Below, in pieces: positions 15,564-28,602 of a DNA stretch of 64,000 nt. Made by a program: the position numbers and the translations under genes. The first letter of the stretch is position 1, and each line of letters opens with the position of its first letter. The notes beneath the pieces were generated by a model. The model ran no database searches. It was given only the letters and a program-made list of their open reading frames with translations, and was not told where the DNA came from. Source of the stretch: Gammaproteobacteria bacterium (GTDB taxonomy: Bacteria; Pseudomonadota; Gammaproteobacteria; UBA4575); assembly GCA_014075255.1 (NCBI GenBank), contig CP046178.1:1940894-2004893 (forward strand), read 5' to 3'.

Positions 15564-16145
15564 TTAGTGGATAATATCCAAAAATTCTAAGACTTCGTCC
15601 GCTGTAGCACGATCTTGATGATTATCGCTAACTTTTGCATATTGAACGTAGCCACTATGGTCAATTACAAAGGCAGCTGGGTAAGCAGTTTCTTTTGGTG
15701 CATCCCATCTAAGCCCAAGGTGATTTGTAATCTTATAATCATGGTCAATAACAAATATTATGTTATTAGGTAGATCTACTTCTTTTTCCAATGGAGCTGT
15801 AAACTCTTGAGCACGCTTTTCCAGATTACTTACTTTACCCGGATATATAAATACTACCGGTGTGTTTCTTTGTTTTTTAAACTCGTCTGCCTTTGCTACG
15901 TATCCTGCAACTTGCGTTGAACACACAGGACATTGATAGCCTGGAAATCCGCGTAGCATAACTATTACTACTGAGCCTTTATCCACTAATTTTGAAAATT
16001 GGAATGAGTCTCCATGCATAGTAGTGCCCGAAAAATCTTCCAACTTGCTGCCCTCTTTAGGGCCAACTTGCACTTCTCCTGCATGTATCAGTCCCACACA
16101 GCAAAATAATACAAAACTAATAAATATGAATAAAAGATTTTTCAT
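15564..16145 (-). CDS. Exported peroxiredoxin-like thiol peroxidase (AhpC/TSA fold)
   Basis: The ATG at 16145 is chosen because the product then starts with MKNLLFIFISFVLFCCVGL, a clear signal peptide ending before AGEVQVG; a longer in-frame extension exists but would hide it. The mature protein has the thioredoxin fold of peroxiredoxins: VVIVMLRGFPGYQCPVCSTQ, with a peroxidatic Cys in CPVC, then VVFIYPG, FVIDHDYK and AAFVIDHSGYVQYAKVSD. It would reduce peroxides or act on protein thiols in the periplasm. It is encoded 58 bp after glmS and near oxyR and katA, which fits a peroxide-defence role. Confidence 0.8.
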   Translation of the reverse strand: MKNLLFIFISFVLFCCVGLIHAGEVQVGPKEGSKLEDFSGTTMHGDSFQFSKLVDKGSVVIVMLRGFPGYQCPVCSTQVAGYVAKADEFKKQRNTPVVFIYPGKVSNLEKRAQEFTAPLEKEVDLPNNIIFVIDHDYKITNHLGLRWDAPKETAYPAAFVIDHSGYVQYAKVSDNHQDRATADEVLEFLDIIH

Positions 16146-16203
16146 GTCATTACTCACTGATCTAATACTGAGGTTTAAATAGTTACTACAGAACAAGTAT
16201 TAA

Positions 16204-18033
16204 TTATTCTACTGTAACAGATTTAGCTAGATTTCTTGGTTGGTCAACATCAGTGCCCTTCAGAATAGCAACATGATAAGCAAGTAGTTGAAGTGGAATA
16301 GTAAACAATATAGGTGCTACCGCATTATCGGGTGCATCTACTTCTATTACGATAGTGTCTGGCTCAGATACAAAGCCCGAGCTGGCATCTGCAAATACGT
16401 GTAATACCCCACCTCTAGCACGTACTTCTTCAAGATTAGATTTTAATTTTTCAAGTAGCTCATCATTTGGCGCTACTGCAATTATGGGCATCTTGTCATC
16501 TACCAAAGCAATTGGGCCATGCTTAAGCTCACCTGCGGGATAAGCCTCTGCATGAATATAAGATATTTCTTTTAGCTTTAATGCACCCTCCATAGCTACT
16601 GGATGGTGTGAACCGCGCCCTAGGAATAAAGCATTCTGTTTGTCGCCGTAGTGTTTGGCTAATTTTTTGATTTTACCGTCTAACTCTAAAACTTTATTAA
16701 TGCGCGTTGGTAAATTAGTTAATTGTTCAACTAATATTTTTTCCATTTCATCATGCATACCATGACGACGGCCAGTAGTAATAACTAACAGTAGTAATGC
16801 AATGAGCTGAGTAGTAAATGCTTTGGTAGAGGCAACACCAATTTCTGGGCCAGCATGCGTCATCAATGCAAGATCAGATTCGCGCACTAATGAACTCTCA
16901 GGAACATTACAAATTACTAAAGAACCTGCATATTCTTCTTCTTTAGATTGTTGTAATGCCGCTAAGGTATCTGCTGTTTCGCCTGATTGAGAAATGGTTA
17001 CAAACAGTGTGCCCGGTTGAACAACATGTTTGCGGTATCGAAATTCACTCGCCACATCAATAAAACAAGGAATCCCTGCTAATTCTTCAAACCAAAACTT
17101 GGCTATTAAACCGGAGTGGTAACTTGTTCCACATGCAATAATTTGAATAATTTTAGTTTGATCTAAAATCTCTTTGGCTTTCGGACCTAAAATTTGTTCC
17201 GCAACACGTCCATTAATTAGTCTACCTTCAAGAGTGTCTGAAATTGCTTGTGGTTGCTCAAATATTTCTTTGAGCATGTAGTGCGGATAACCACCTTTTT
17301 CTACCGCATCAGCTGATAACTTACTTACTTTCGATTCTCGTTGTACTGATACACCCGTATGGTCAAGAATCTTTATTGCATCACGAGTAATTTCGGCAAT
17401 ATCACCATTTTCTAAAAAGATAAATTCTTGTGTTTCTTTGAGCAAGGCTTGTACATCAGAAGCAATAAAATTACCTTTTTTTCCTATGCCTAAAACCAAT
17501 GGGCTGCCATTACGCGCAGCAATTAATTTATCAGGATCATTTTTATCAATAACGCCTAGTGCATAAGCTCCTTTAAGATCTTTGATAGTTTTACTGACCG
17601 CTTCATAGAGTGAAATATCTTGATCTAGGTAATGAACTATTTGGTGGGCAATAACTTCTGTATCGGTCTCAGAGGTAAAACTAAACCCCTGCTTAACTTG
17701 TTGGGCTCTTAACTCTTCAAAATTTTCAATAATACCGTTGTGCACAATAGCCACTCTGTCATTACAGATATGCGGGTGTGCATTATTTTCTGCAGGAATA
17801 CCGTGAGTAGCCCAGCGTGTATGCGCAATACCTAACTGACCAATTAAAGCTGTCTGATCTAGTGCTGCGCTTAGCTCACTTACCTTCCCAGTTCTCCGAA
17901 CACGATCGATCGATCCATTGGTAAGAACGGCCATACCTGCAGAGTCATAACCGCGGTACTCTAAACGACGCAAGCCCTCTAGTAATACTGGGGATACATC
18001 TCGGTTAGCAATAGCTCCAACAATTCCACACAT
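16204..18033 (-). CDS. glmS: Glutamine--fructose-6-phosphate aminotransferase
   Basis: This 609-residue enzyme makes glucosamine-6-phosphate, the first step of UDP-GlcNAc synthesis. The N-terminal glutaminase domain starts MCGIVGAIANRD with nucleophile Cys2, followed by LRRLEYRGYDSAG; two SIS isomerase domains follow (ACGTSYHSGLIAKFW, then SQSGETADTLAAL, then LGRGSHHPVAMEG), and it ends in LAKSVTVE as expected. It is 28 bp downstream of glmU, so the two steps of one pathway are co-transcribed. No glmS ribozyme is present. Confidence 0.97.
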   Translation of the reverse strand: MCGIVGAIANRDVSPVLLEGLRRLEYRGYDSAGMAVLTNGSIDRVRRTGKVSELSAALDQTALIGQLGIAHTRWATHGIPAENNAHPHICNDRVAIVHNGIIENFEELRAQQVKQGFSFTSETDTEVIAHQIVHYLDQDISLYEAVSKTIKDLKGAYALGVIDKNDPDKLIAARNGSPLVLGIGKKGNFIASDVQALLKETQEFIFLENGDIAEITRDAIKILDHTGVSVQRESKVSKLSADAVEKGGYPHYMLKEIFEQPQAISDTLEGRLINGRVAEQILGPKAKEILDQTKIIQIIACGTSYHSGLIAKFWFEELAGIPCFIDVASEFRYRKHVVQPGTLFVTISQSGETADTLAALQQSKEEEYAGSLVICNVPESSLVRESDLALMTHAGPEIGVASTKAFTTQLIALLLLVITTGRRHGMHDEMEKILVEQLTNLPTRINKVLELDGKIKKLAKHYGDKQNALFLGRGSHHPVAMEGALKLKEISYIHAEAYPAGELKHGPIALVDDKMPIIAVAPNDELLEKLKSNLEEVRARGGVLHVFADASSGFVSEPDTIVIEVDAPDNAVAPILFTIPLQLLAYHVAILKGTDVDQPRNLAKSVTVE

Positions 18034-18061
18034 ATATTTTTAATCTAATTTGTTTAAAAAT

Positions 18062-19432
18062 TTATTTTGGTTTCTTTTCGGGACGCTGCCAACCATCTAT
18101 TGATACTTGCTTGCTGCGTGCCAAAGTTAGTTTTTGTTCAGGTGAATCTTTAGTTATGGTTGAGCCTGCTCCGATAGTTGCGCCATCGCCTATAGTCACC
18201 GGTGCTATAAATTGGGTATCTGAACCTACGAATACATTATCACCAATAGTAGTACGGTGTTTGTTAGCCCCGTCATAATTACAGGTGATCGTTCCTGCCC
18301 CGATATTAACGTTTTCGCCTAGATCGCTATCACCGATATAGCTTAAGTGGTTAATTTTACTGCCTGTTTTGACATTGGCTTTCTTAATTTCAACAAAGTT
18401 ACCCACTTTCACATTCTCAGCCAACACCGTATCTGGGCGAATGCGAGCAAAGGGTCCTAACTCACAATTTTTACCTATATTGGCGTTCTCAATATGGCAG
18501 TTTGCAAGAATAGTGGTGCCTGCTTCAATACGAGAATTTATGACCACTGCATTAGCACCAATACTTACCCCATCGCTTAAAATATTGTCGCCGATAAATA
18601 CGCTATTGATATCAATCTCAACATCTTTTCCTGTCTGTAATTTACCTCGAACATCAATGCGAGCTGGGTCAATCAGGGTTACGCCACTAGTCATTAGCTG
18701 TTCAGCAATTCGCAATTGCAAGAGACGCTCTACTTGAGCTAGATGCAATTTATTATTTATACCAAGGACTTCATTCTCGTCATTACAAATAATAGCTTCT
18801 ACTTTTTGCTTTTGTTGAACCGCTAAAGCGATGCAATCTGTTAAATAATACTCTTGCTGCGTATTGTTATTACTAACATTAACCAGCCAGTTTTTTAAGT
18901 TACCTGCTTGAGCTGCAAGAATGCCAGAATTAATTTCTTTTATATTTAATGTTGTTTGGTCTGCATCTTTTTGCTCAACGATCGCTTGAACGTTATTTGA
19001 ATTATTACGCACAATGCGCCCATAACCAGTAGGATCTTCTAGAACTGCAGATAATAGTACTAACTGTTTATTTGATAACTCATTAACTAATTGATTCAAG
19101 GTTTCTGTTTTAAGCAAGGGCACATCGCCATATAAAATTAAAACATTTTGTTGATCATTTTTTATATTTGGTAGAGCTTGTTGAACCGCATGCCCAGTAC
19201 CTAATTGTTGTTCTTGCACACACCATGTTATTGCGTCATTTTGAAATGTTTCTTTTACTTGATCCGCACCATGTCCAATCACTACATAGATTGCATCTGG
19301 GGATAGTTGTTGTGCAGTTTCAATTACATGGGCCAGCATGGCTTGGCCTGCTACTTTATGCAGCACTTTTGGTAGTTCGCTTTGCATGCGAGTACCTTTC
19401 CCCGCAGCCAGGATGATGATTTCTAAACCCAT
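18062..19432 (-). CDS. glmU: Bifunctional UDP-GlcNAc pyrophosphorylase / glucosamine-1-phosphate acetyltransferase
   Basis: This 456-residue enzyme carries out the last two steps of UDP-GlcNAc synthesis. The N-terminal uridyltransferase domain has LAAGKGTRMQSELPKVLH and later YGDVPLL; the C-terminal left-handed beta-helix has the hexapeptide repeats (e.g. GENVNIGAGTITCNYDG and VTIGDGATIGAGSTIT). Length matches the family. A 211-bp non-coding gap separates it from atpC, so it may have its own promoter or read through from the ATP synthase operon, a common gammaproteobacterial arrangement. Confidence 0.97.
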   Translation of the reverse strand: MGLEIIILAAGKGTRMQSELPKVLHKVAGQAMLAHVIETAQQLSPDAIYVVIGHGADQVKETFQNDAITWCVQEQQLGTGHAVQQALPNIKNDQQNVLILYGDVPLLKTETLNQLVNELSNKQLVLLSAVLEDPTGYGRIVRNNSNNVQAIVEQKDADQTTLNIKEINSGILAAQAGNLKNWLVNVSNNNTQQEYYLTDCIALAVQQKQKVEAIICNDENEVLGINNKLHLAQVERLLQLRIAEQLMTSGVTLIDPARIDVRGKLQTGKDVEIDINSVFIGDNILSDGVSIGANAVVINSRIEAGTTILANCHIENANIGKNCELGPFARIRPDTVLAENVKVGNFVEIKKANVKTGSKINHLSYIGDSDLGENVNIGAGTITCNYDGANKHRTTIGDNVFVGSDTQFIAPVTIGDGATIGAGSTITKDSPEQKLTLARSKQVSIDGWQRPEKKPK

Positions 19433-19643
19433 ATTAATTTTTATGTTTATAAACGATGAAGGTTATCAGCAACACATTAATAATACGTGTATGCGCGCCT
19501 GCTTTTACAACAGTTTATGCCAAGCTGTGGGATAAAAGAAAAGCTAATTTAGAACGGATGGGGAAATGGCCTGACAAAGCCACTAGGAAGACTGCTTTAA
19601 AGAGTATAAACGCTTGTTTTACATGTAAATTTAACTATGTAAA
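19433..19643. other. Spacer between atpC and glmU
   Basis: This 211-bp gap contains one perfect 12-bp palindrome, TTTACATGTAAA, at 19618-19629 just after the atpC stop, but no stem followed by a T tract in the direction of transcription. Short open frames on the plus strand here have no family features. Confidence 0.4.
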
Positions 19644-20072
19644 TTATTTGCGAATCTTACGCATTCTTTCAATCATGCGCAGTTGTTCGGCAGCTCGAAC
19701 CAGTTCAGCCTGGGCTTTAGCTGCATCAAAATCGCTTTGTTGATCTTTAAGCGCTTCTTCAGCATTTTGTTTAGCTTCTAGGGCTTTTGCTTCGTCTAAA
19801 TCTTCAGCGCGTATAGCCGTATCAGAAAGAACAGTAACTACACCGGGTTGCACTTCAAGAATACCGCCAGATACATAAAGATACTGATCTTCTTCGCCCT
19901 CAATTTCTATCTTTAATTCACCTGGGCGTAAACCAGTTACCAACGGAGTATGGCGTGGGTAAATACCAACATCACCCATTTGTGCAGGCGCAAACACAGC
20001 GCTGATAGTGCCAGAGAATAATTCTTTCTCGGCACTTACTACATCAAGATGCATGGTGGTATTTTCGGCCAT
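19644..20072 (-). CDS. atpC: ATP synthase F1 epsilon subunit
   Basis: This 142-residue subunit has the N-terminal beta barrel (MHLDVVSAEKELFSG, then MGDVGIYPRHTPLVTGLRPGEL) and the C-terminal helical hairpin (LDEAKALEAKQNAEEAL). It forms part of the F1 central stalk and can inhibit ATP hydrolysis. Its start codon directly follows the stop of atpD, so it is last in the atp operon. Confidence 0.97.
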   Translation of the reverse strand: MAENTTMHLDVVSAEKELFSGTISAVFAPAQMGDVGIYPRHTPLVTGLRPGELKIEIEGEEDQYLYVSGGILEVQPGVVTVLSDTAIRAEDLDEAKALEAKQNAEEALKDQQSDFDAAKAQAELVRAAEQLRMIERMRKIRK

Positions 20073-21464
<1,392 letters not shown>

Positions 21465-21528
21465 TTAGCTCTAAATTTATTTAATCTATTTAAATTCTTG
21501 TGTTCAATTGCGATAACAGAGTGTTTGT

Positions 21529-22392
21529 TTACACCGCTGCTGCGCCACCACAAATTTCTGATATTTCTTGTGTAATCGCTGCTTGTCGCGCTTTGTTGTA
21601 AGCCAGCTCCAAATCAGAGATAAGGTCACCGGCATTATCCGATGCGCTTTTCATCGCCACCATTCTTGCAGACATTTCGCAAGCTACGTTTTCAACAACG
21701 CCTTGATAAACAATGGATTCTGCGTAACGCGTAAGTAGACCATCTAACACAGTCTTGGCATCAGGCTCATAAATGTAGTCCCAATGATGTTTCATTTCAT
21801 CATTATCTTCTGCGGCAAGTGGCAGTAAGGGAGACACTTTTGGTTCTTGTGTCATGGAATTAACAAATTCATTTTCAACCAAGTACAAACGATCGATCTT
21901 GCCATCGGTGTAGGCATCTAACATGGCTTTAACGGTTCCAATTAGTTCTTCTAAATGAACTTCATCTCCTAATTGTGAAACTTGCGAGACTATATTTGCA
22001 GAAAACTTTTTGAAGAATTGCGTGGCTTTAGCGCCGATTAAGCAAAAATCAATTTCAACATTCTTATCTTGCCACTGCTGCATATCATTTAGTGCAGCTT
22101 TAAATAGGTTTACGTTTAAACCACCACATAACCCTCGATCGCTTGAGATAATAATATAACCAACGCGCTTAACTTCTTCTCGATCAAGCAAGAAAGGATG
22201 GTTGTATTCAGTGTTAGCATTAGCAAGGTGGCCAATTACATTACGCATTTTTGATGCATAAGGTCGCGTTGCATTCATGCGGTCTTTTGCTTTGCGCATT
22301 TTACTCGCGGCAACCATTTCCATCGCTTTGGTGATTTTTTGAGTATTTTTAATACTCGCAATCTGCGATCTTATTTCTTTTTCGTTTGCCAT
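21529..22392 (-). CDS. atpG: ATP synthase F1 gamma subunit
   Basis: This 287-residue subunit forms the rotating central shaft. It opens with [28 protein letters not shown], has [13 protein letters not shown] in the middle, and ends with [20 protein letters not shown], all family hallmarks. Spacing in the operon is 76 bp to atpD and 47 bp from atpA. Confidence 0.97.
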   Translation of the reverse strand: MANEKEIRSQIASIKNTQKITKAMEMVAASKMRKAKDRMNATRPYASKMRNVIGHLANANTEYNHPFLLDREEVKRVGYIIISSDRGLCGGLNVNLFKAALNDMQQWQDKNVEIDFCLIGAKATQFFKKFSANIVSQVSQLGDEVHLEELIGTVKAMLDAYTDGKIDRLYLVENEFVNSMTQEPKVSPLLPLAAEDNDEMKHHWDYIYEPDAKTVLDGLLTRYAESIVYQGVVENVACEMSARMVAMKSASDNAGDLISDLELAYNKARQAAITQEISEICGGAAAV

Positions 22393-22439
22393 TAGTTATA
22401 AACTTTTAGATAAACCTTACCCAGTAGTTACCCTGAAAT

Positions 22440-23981
22440 CTACCAAGTGCCTTTTGCTTTAAAGTCTTCAATCGCTTTCGCTAGTGAAGCTTCAATATCA
22501 TCGTTGTAATCGCCAGTGTCATTTATATTGTCGAGTAAATCTTTATGTTGTGAATGCATAAAATCATGCATCGCTTTTTCAAAATCAACCACTTTATTTA
22601 CATCAACATCATCAATGTAACCTTTGTCTACGGCATATAGCGACACAGCCATCTCGGCAACGTTTAATGGTGCGTACTGGTTTTGCTTCATCAATTCCAT
22701 TACCCGCTCGCCACGCTCTAATTGTTTCCTCGTTTGCTCATCAAGATCTGATGCAAACTGTGAGAACGCTGCAAGCTCACGATATTGAGCCAGTGCTAAT
22801 CGTACACCACCACCAAGCTTTTTAATGATCTTAGTTTGTGCTGCACCGCCTACACGAGATACCGAAAGACCCGCGTTAATCGCAGGACGAAAACCAGAGT
22901 TAAACAAATCACTTTCTAAGAAAATCTGTCCGTCGGTAATTGAAATTACGTTGGTAGGTACGAATGCAGATACGTCGCCCGCTTGTGTTTCAATAATAGG
23001 TAATGCAGTTAGTGAGCCGGTCTTACCTTTTACTTCGCCTTTTGTAAAATCTTCTACATATTCAGCATTTACGCGTGATGCCCGCTCTAACAAACGCGAG
23101 TGTAAATAGAACACATCACCTGGATACGCTTCGCGACCTGGTGGACGACGCAACAACAAGGATACTTGTCTATAAGCCCAAGCCTGTTTGGTTAAATCAT
23201 CATAAATAATTAAAGCATCTTCACCACGGTCACGGAAATATTCACCCATTGAACAACCAGAATAGGGTGCAATGTATTGCATCGCGGCGGATTCTGCTGC
23301 CGCTGCATTAACGATAATGGTGTGGCCCATTGCATCGTGCTCTTCTAATTTACGTACTACGTTAGCAACAGAAGAATTCTTTTGACCGATCGCAACATAT
23401 ATACATTTAACGCCAGTACCTTTTTGATTGATGATAGCGTCAATCGCTACTGCCGTTTTACCCGTTTGGCGATCGCCAATAATTAACTCACGTTGGCCAC
23501 GGCCAATTGGCACCATGGCATCAATTGATTTCAATCCTGTTTGAACGGGTTGGTCTACTGACTTACGCTCAATTACACCTGGCGCAATTTTTTCTACTGG
23601 AGCCGTTAGTGTGGTCTTAATTGGACCTTTGCCGTCGATAGGCTCACCTAGAGAATTTACCACGCGACCTAATAGTTCTGTACCAATCGGTACTTCAAGA
23701 ATACGGCCAGTACATGAAACCTTGTCGCCTTCAGTGATATGTTTGTAATCGCCTAGTACTACCGCACCAACTGAATCACGCTCTAAGTTAAGCGCCATAC
23801 CGAATGTATTTTTTGGAAACTCCAACATTTCACCGGCCATTACATCGGCCAGACCATGAACACGCACAATTCCGTCGGTTACACCTACTACAGTGCCCTC
23901 TGTGCGCGCCTCAGCAACAGCATCAAAATTCTCGATGCGGCTTTTAATGAGTTCGCTTATTTCTGTTGGGTTAAGTTGCAT
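22440..23981 (-). CDS. atpA: ATP synthase F1 alpha subunit
   Basis: This 513-residue regulatory nucleotide-binding subunit begins [17 protein letters not shown], has the Walker [14 protein letters not shown], the [17 protein letters not shown] segment and the [23 protein letters not shown] loop with the catalytic-site arginine region downstream ([13 protein letters not shown], then [15 protein letters not shown]). Length and order are normal for a proteobacterial F-type enzyme. Confidence 0.98.
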   Translation of the reverse strand: MQLNPTEISELIKSRIENFDAVAEARTEGTVVGVTDGIVRVHGLADVMAGEMLEFPKNTFGMALNLERDSVGAVVLGDYKHITEGDKVSCTGRILEVPIGTELLGRVVNSLGEPIDGKGPIKTTLTAPVEKIAPGVIERKSVDQPVQTGLKSIDAMVPIGRGQRELIIGDRQTGKTAVAIDAIINQKGTGVKCIYVAIGQKNSSVANVVRKLEEHDAMGHTIIVNAAAAESAAMQYIAPYSGCSMGEYFRDRGEDALIIYDDLTKQAWAYRQVSLLLRRPPGREAYPGDVFYLHSRLLERASRVNAEYVEDFTKGEVKGKTGSLTALPIIETQAGDVSAFVPTNVISITDGQIFLESDLFNSGFRPAINAGLSVSRVGGAAQTKIIKKLGGGVRLALAQYRELAAFSQFASDLDEQTRKQLERGERVMELMKQNQYAPLNVAEMAVSLYAVDKGYIDDVDVNKVVDFEKAMHDFMHSQHKDLLDNINDTGDYNDDIEASLAKAIEDFKAKGTW

Positions 23982-24040
23982 GTTTCAAATCCTCGTTAAT
24001 ATACCCAGGTGTACCCAGTACTAATAAATGTATTTAATTC

Positions 24041-24577
24041 TTAATTTGTTAACGTAGTAGACAGTTTATTAAGTCGCCCACTAAGCGAACCATCAATTAC
24101 CATATCGCCAGCACGAATAATTGCGCCGCCAATTAATGTTGGATCTATCTTAGAAGTGATACGCACTTCTTTACCTAGTCGTGTCTTAAGTGCTGCAGCA
24201 ATTTTTGCAAGTTGCGCATCGCTCGTTTCACTTGCAGATATTATTTCTGCATCAATACTTCCTTCCGCTTCTGCACGATAATGTTCGTACAATGCTGCAA
24301 TTTCTGGCAGCAATTTAAGGCGGTCGTTTTCAGTTAATAATTTGATGAAATTTTTAGCACGTTGATCAATTTTATCTTCACAAACCGATATGAACATTTC
24401 TGCCGATTGTTCTTGAGACAAACCTGGGCTATCTAACAACGCCGTCATGGTCGGGTCATAGGCTATTGCAGCTATGAATGACAACATATCCGTCCACTGT
24501 TGTTGTTCGCCATGTGTATTAGCGATATCAAATGCGGCTCTAGCATATGGTCTTGCAGCTGTAGTGAGTTCAGACAT
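24041..24577 (-). CDS. atpH: ATP synthase F1 delta subunit
   Basis: This 178-residue subunit connects F1 to the peripheral stalk. It starts SELTTAARPYARAAFDIA and ends with the typical IDPTLIGGAIIRAGDMVIDGS segment. Confidence 0.95.
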   Translation of the reverse strand: MSELTTAARPYARAAFDIANTHGEQQQWTDMLSFIAAIAYDPTMTALLDSPGLSQEQSAEMFISVCEDKIDQRAKNFIKLLTENDRLKLLPEIAALYEHYRAEAEGSIDAEIISASETSDAQLAKIAAALKTRLGKEVRITSKIDPTLIGGAIIRAGDMVIDGSLSGRLNKLSTTLTN

Positions 24578-24608
24578 TAATTTTTTAGTGTTGCCTTACC
24601 GTAGATTA

Positions 24609-25079
24609 TTAAATCTGAGATGCAAGATCATCCAAGATATCTTGGTGTGAACTAGCATTGATCTCTTTCTTCAAAATGCGCTCAGCACCAGCCACTGCAA
24701 TGGTTGATACTTGAGTGCGCAATGTTTCTTTAGCGCGATTCACTTCTTTTTCAACTTCAGCATGGGCCGCTTCTTTAATACGGTTGCCTTCATCAACGGC
24801 TACTGACTTTGCGTCTTCAACCATTTCATTAGCACGCTTTTGTGCTTGGCCAAGAATTTCGGAGGCTTGTTGTTTAGCTTCAGATAATTGCTTAGCTGCA
24901 TTTTGCTCCGCAATTTCTTGTTGCTGCATGCCACGCTCAGCTTCAGCTAATCCATCTGCAATTTTCTTTTTGCGCTCATCTAACGCTGCCATAATGGGTG
25001 GCCATACAAATTTCATGCAAAAGAAAACAAACACAATAAATGCGATCGTTTGCCCAAACAGGGTGAGATTAATATTCAT
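24609..25079 (-). CDS. atpF: ATP synthase F0 b subunit
   Basis: This 156-residue peripheral-stalk subunit has one N-terminal membrane helix ([20 protein letters not shown], then [18 protein letters not shown]) and a long charged amphipathic helix. Length equals the E. coli subunit. Confidence 0.97.
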   Translation of the reverse strand: MNINLTLFGQTIAFIVFVFFCMKFVWPPIMAALDERKKKIADGLAEAERGMQQQEIAEQNAAKQLSEAKQQASEILGQAQKRANEMVEDAKSVAVDEGNRIKEAAHAEVEKEVNRAKETLRTQVSTIAVAGAERILKKEINASSHQDILDDLASQI

Positions 25080-25119
25080 ACCTAAACCTTAATTTAAACT
25101 ATTACTGTTTGACGAATAC

Positions 25120-25377
<258 letters not shown>

Positions 25378-25403
25378 CTATTACAAATTACTTAATTAAA
25401 CGA

Positions 25404-26276
<873 letters not shown>

Positions 26277-26678
26277 TTAAGGTATTTGTTTTAGAGTTGG
26301 TTTGCTTGAAAATTGCGAAATTAAAGGTACGGCCCACATACACGAATGTGTAATGAAGTACGTTACAAATAATGCTATCGGATGAACTTCCTTATATTTT
26401 ATTAAAACTATCGCTAACAATGCGACAGCTAAACCCATTTTTACAAATTCTGCTACAAATGCAGATCGCAACAAGGCAGGTGCAACTGCAATTCTGCGTT
26501 TATACAACTGTTGTGCAAAATACATATTGGGCACTGCACAAACAAAACCACCTAAAAATGCTGATAGAGCAAATTCACGATTAACCAAAAACAAGCTAGC
26601 CGCAATAAAAAATGTAACCAGCCATTGCCACACCAATATTCGATGTATTTGCGTAGGAATTGTTAATTTTCGAACCAA
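26277..26678 (-). CDS. atpI: ATP synthase accessory protein I
   Basis: This 133-residue protein has four hydrophobic helices and starts the atp operon 3 bp before atpB. It matches the weakly conserved AtpI family (FLGGFVCAVPNMYFAQQLYK). It helps c-ring assembly in other bacteria. The start used is the TTG/ATG-type codon giving MVRKLTIPTQIH. Confidence 0.8.
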   Translation of the reverse strand: MVRKLTIPTQIHRILVWQWLVTFFIAASLFLVNREFALSAFLGGFVCAVPNMYFAQQLYKRRIAVAPALLRSAFVAEFVKMGLAVALLAIVLIKYKEVHPIALFVTYFITHSCMWAVPLISQFSSKPTLKQIP

Positions 26679-26734
26679 GTTTATTAGCTTTATTATTTAA
26701 AGGTTCTTTATCCAACAGCCATTCATAATTCGAG

Positions 26735-26746
26735 GCTGATATCAGC
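26735..26746. promoter_or_regulatory. Perfect 12-bp palindrome between parB and atpI
   Basis: GCTGATATCAGC lies in the 158-bp gap upstream of atpI on the minus strand. On that strand a TTGAAG followed by TATGAAT could form a promoter for the atp operon around it; the palindrome would overlap the promoter spacer. No factor is assigned. Confidence 0.3.
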
Positions 26747-26836
26747 TTCAATAGAGGCGCGAAGTATAAATTTTAGCCCGCCAAATCTCAATAGGTCCGA
26801 GGGTGTATTACCCGCTGAAGTTGAACAAACTTTAAG

Positions 26837-27736
26837 CTAATTTGATTTGCCTAGTAGCTTATCAACGATTCCCTCAAATTCATCAAGGTTGGTATATCTA
26901 ATTTGCAGTCGTCCACTACCATTTTGACTATGCTGAATGGATACTCGAGCTCCTAGTCGATCTGCTATGTTGTTTTCCATGCGCGAAACATCTGGATCTT
27001 GATGGTTAGCTGCAGTGGTTTTCTTTTTGCCCTTGCCCTCAAGCAACTGCTTAACCATAGCTTCTGCGCCACGCACTGAGAGCTGACGCTGAATAATGGT
27101 TTGTGCGCATTTACTTTGCTGCTGTTCAGCAAGCGCTAATAAAGCACGCGCATGTCCCATCTCCAAGTCACCTTGGTTGAGCATATCTTTGACCGGCTGT
27201 GCTAGTGCCAATAAGCGTAGGCTGTTGCTCACTGCAGCGCGCGAGCGACTCACCACTTCGCCTACCTCTTGATGAGTAAGACCAAATTTTTCGATTAAAT
27301 TAGCAAATGCCTGAGCTTCTTCTAGAGGATTTAAATCTTCGCGCTGAAGATTTTCAATAATCGCTATAGCGGCAGCTTCTTGATCATTAACGTCTTTAAT
27401 CACTGCAGGAATATCTTGCAGACCTGCTTGTTGTGAAGCACGCCAACGACGTTCGCCAGCAATTAGCTCATAACCATCACCCAACTTGCGAACAACAATG
27501 GGCTGCACCACACCTTGTTGGCGAATGGAACTCGCGAGTGCTTCAAGTGCTTCCGGTTCCATAACTTGCCGTGGCTGATACGGACTTTGATGAATCATGT
27601 CGATAGGTAAACTCTGTAATGACTTATCTGTGCTGGTGTAACTGGCATCACTGTTGCTAATTGCATTTTCAGTTTTCGCCGCACTCAGTAATACATCGAC
27701 ACCTAAGGATCCTAATCCGCGTTTTTTCTTAATCAT
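26837..27736 (-). CDS. parB: Chromosome-partitioning protein ParB
   Basis: This 299-residue protein starts MIKKKRGLGSLGVDVLL and has the ParB CTPase motif GERRWRASQQAGL, the YQPRQVMEPEALE segment and the HTH stretch LTHQEVGEVVSRSRAAVSNSLRLL, ending in a dimerisation region. It binds parS sites and spreads on DNA; two parS sites lie in recF in this window. It is 38 bp downstream of parA. Confidence 0.97.
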   Translation of the reverse strand: MIKKKRGLGSLGVDVLLSAAKTENAISNSDASYTSTDKSLQSLPIDMIHQSPYQPRQVMEPEALEALASSIRQQGVVQPIVVRKLGDGYELIAGERRWRASQQAGLQDIPAVIKDVNDQEAAAIAIIENLQREDLNPLEEAQAFANLIEKFGLTHQEVGEVVSRSRAAVSNSLRLLALAQPVKDMLNQGDLEMGHARALLALAEQQQSKCAQTIIQRQLSVRGAEAMVKQLLEGKGKKKTTAANHQDPDVSRMENNIADRLGARVSIQHSQNGSGRLQIRYTNLDEFEGIVDKLLGKSN

Positions 27737-27774
27737 ATTGAATCACTTATTTCTAAAACTTTTATCAAGCTAAA

Positions 27775-28578
27775 TTAACTCGCTAAAGCCGACGGTATGT
27801 CGCCTGCGGTACGGCTTTCGTCGCGACGTAGCATTTCACCCGCTAACGCTAAATAGGCCAATGCGCCACGCGAGCGCTTGTCATAGAGTAATACTGGCAA
27901 ACCATGACTGGGTGCTTCTGCCAATGTGACATTGCGAGGGATAATGGTGCGATACACGCTTTCGCCAAAGTGTGAGGTTAATTGTGCCGATACGTCATTG
28001 GCTAAGTTATTGCGTGGGTCATACATGGTGCGCAACAGGCCTTCGATTTTTAATTCAGGATTGGCCGACATGCGTATACGTTCAATGGTTTGCGTGAGCG
28101 CGGATAGGCCTTCTAAGGCATAGTATTCACACTGAGTTGGAATTATTACGCTGTTCGCAGCCACCAAGCCATTCACAGTAAGCATGTTTAATGAAGGCGG
28201 GCAATCGATAAATATATAGTCATAGTCATCAACCACTTCTTGTAATGCTTTGCGTAATTTAAATTCTCTGCCTTTTACATCTAATAACTTAACTTCCGCG
28301 ACGGTTAGCTGCTCATTTCCTGGCAATAAGTCATAACCGCCTTTACTACCTTTCACAATACATTCGCTTACCAAGGCTTCATCAAGCATGACTTCTGCAG
28401 CAGTCCTTTCGATGGTGCGTTTATCCACACCAGAACCCATGGTGGCATTGCCTTGAGGATCCAGGTCAATTAATAACACGCGGCGATTGGTCGCTGCCAT
28501 TGAGGCTGCCAAGTTTACCGAGGTCGTGGTCTTGCCTACTCCGCCTTTTTGATTGGTTACTGAAATGGTTTTTGTCAT
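27775..28578 (-). CDS. parA: Chromosome-partitioning ATPase ParA (Soj)
   Basis: This 267-residue ATPase has the deviant Walker A KGGVGKTTTSVNLA, the LLIDLDPQGNATMGSG segment and the IIPTQCEYYALEGLSALTQ region typical of chromosomal Soj/ParA proteins. It works with the ParB encoded next to it to move the origin. It lies between rsmG and parB, the usual gammaproteobacterial order. Confidence 0.97.
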   Translation of the reverse strand: MTKTISVTNQKGGVGKTTTSVNLAASMAATNRRVLLIDLDPQGNATMGSGVDKRTIERTAAEVMLDEALVSECIVKGSKGGYDLLPGNEQLTVAEVKLLDVKGREFKLRKALQEVVDDYDYIFIDCPPSLNMLTVNGLVAANSVIIPTQCEYYALEGLSALTQTIERIRMSANPELKIEGLLRTMYDPRNNLANDVSAQLTSHFGESVYRTIIPRNVTLAEAPSHGLPVLLYDKRSRGALAYLALAGEMLRRDESRTAGDIPSALAS

Positions 28579-28602
28579 TTGCTGTTAATTCTAATAGTCC
28601 AT

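Noticed and set aside
16146-16196. Upstream start for the peroxiredoxin
   Set aside because: The extension lies before a complete signal peptide, which begins at the ATG at 16145.
19338-19743. Short plus-strand frames between glmU and atpC
   Set aside because: They overlap the ends of two certain genes and contain no family motif or ribosome-binding site.
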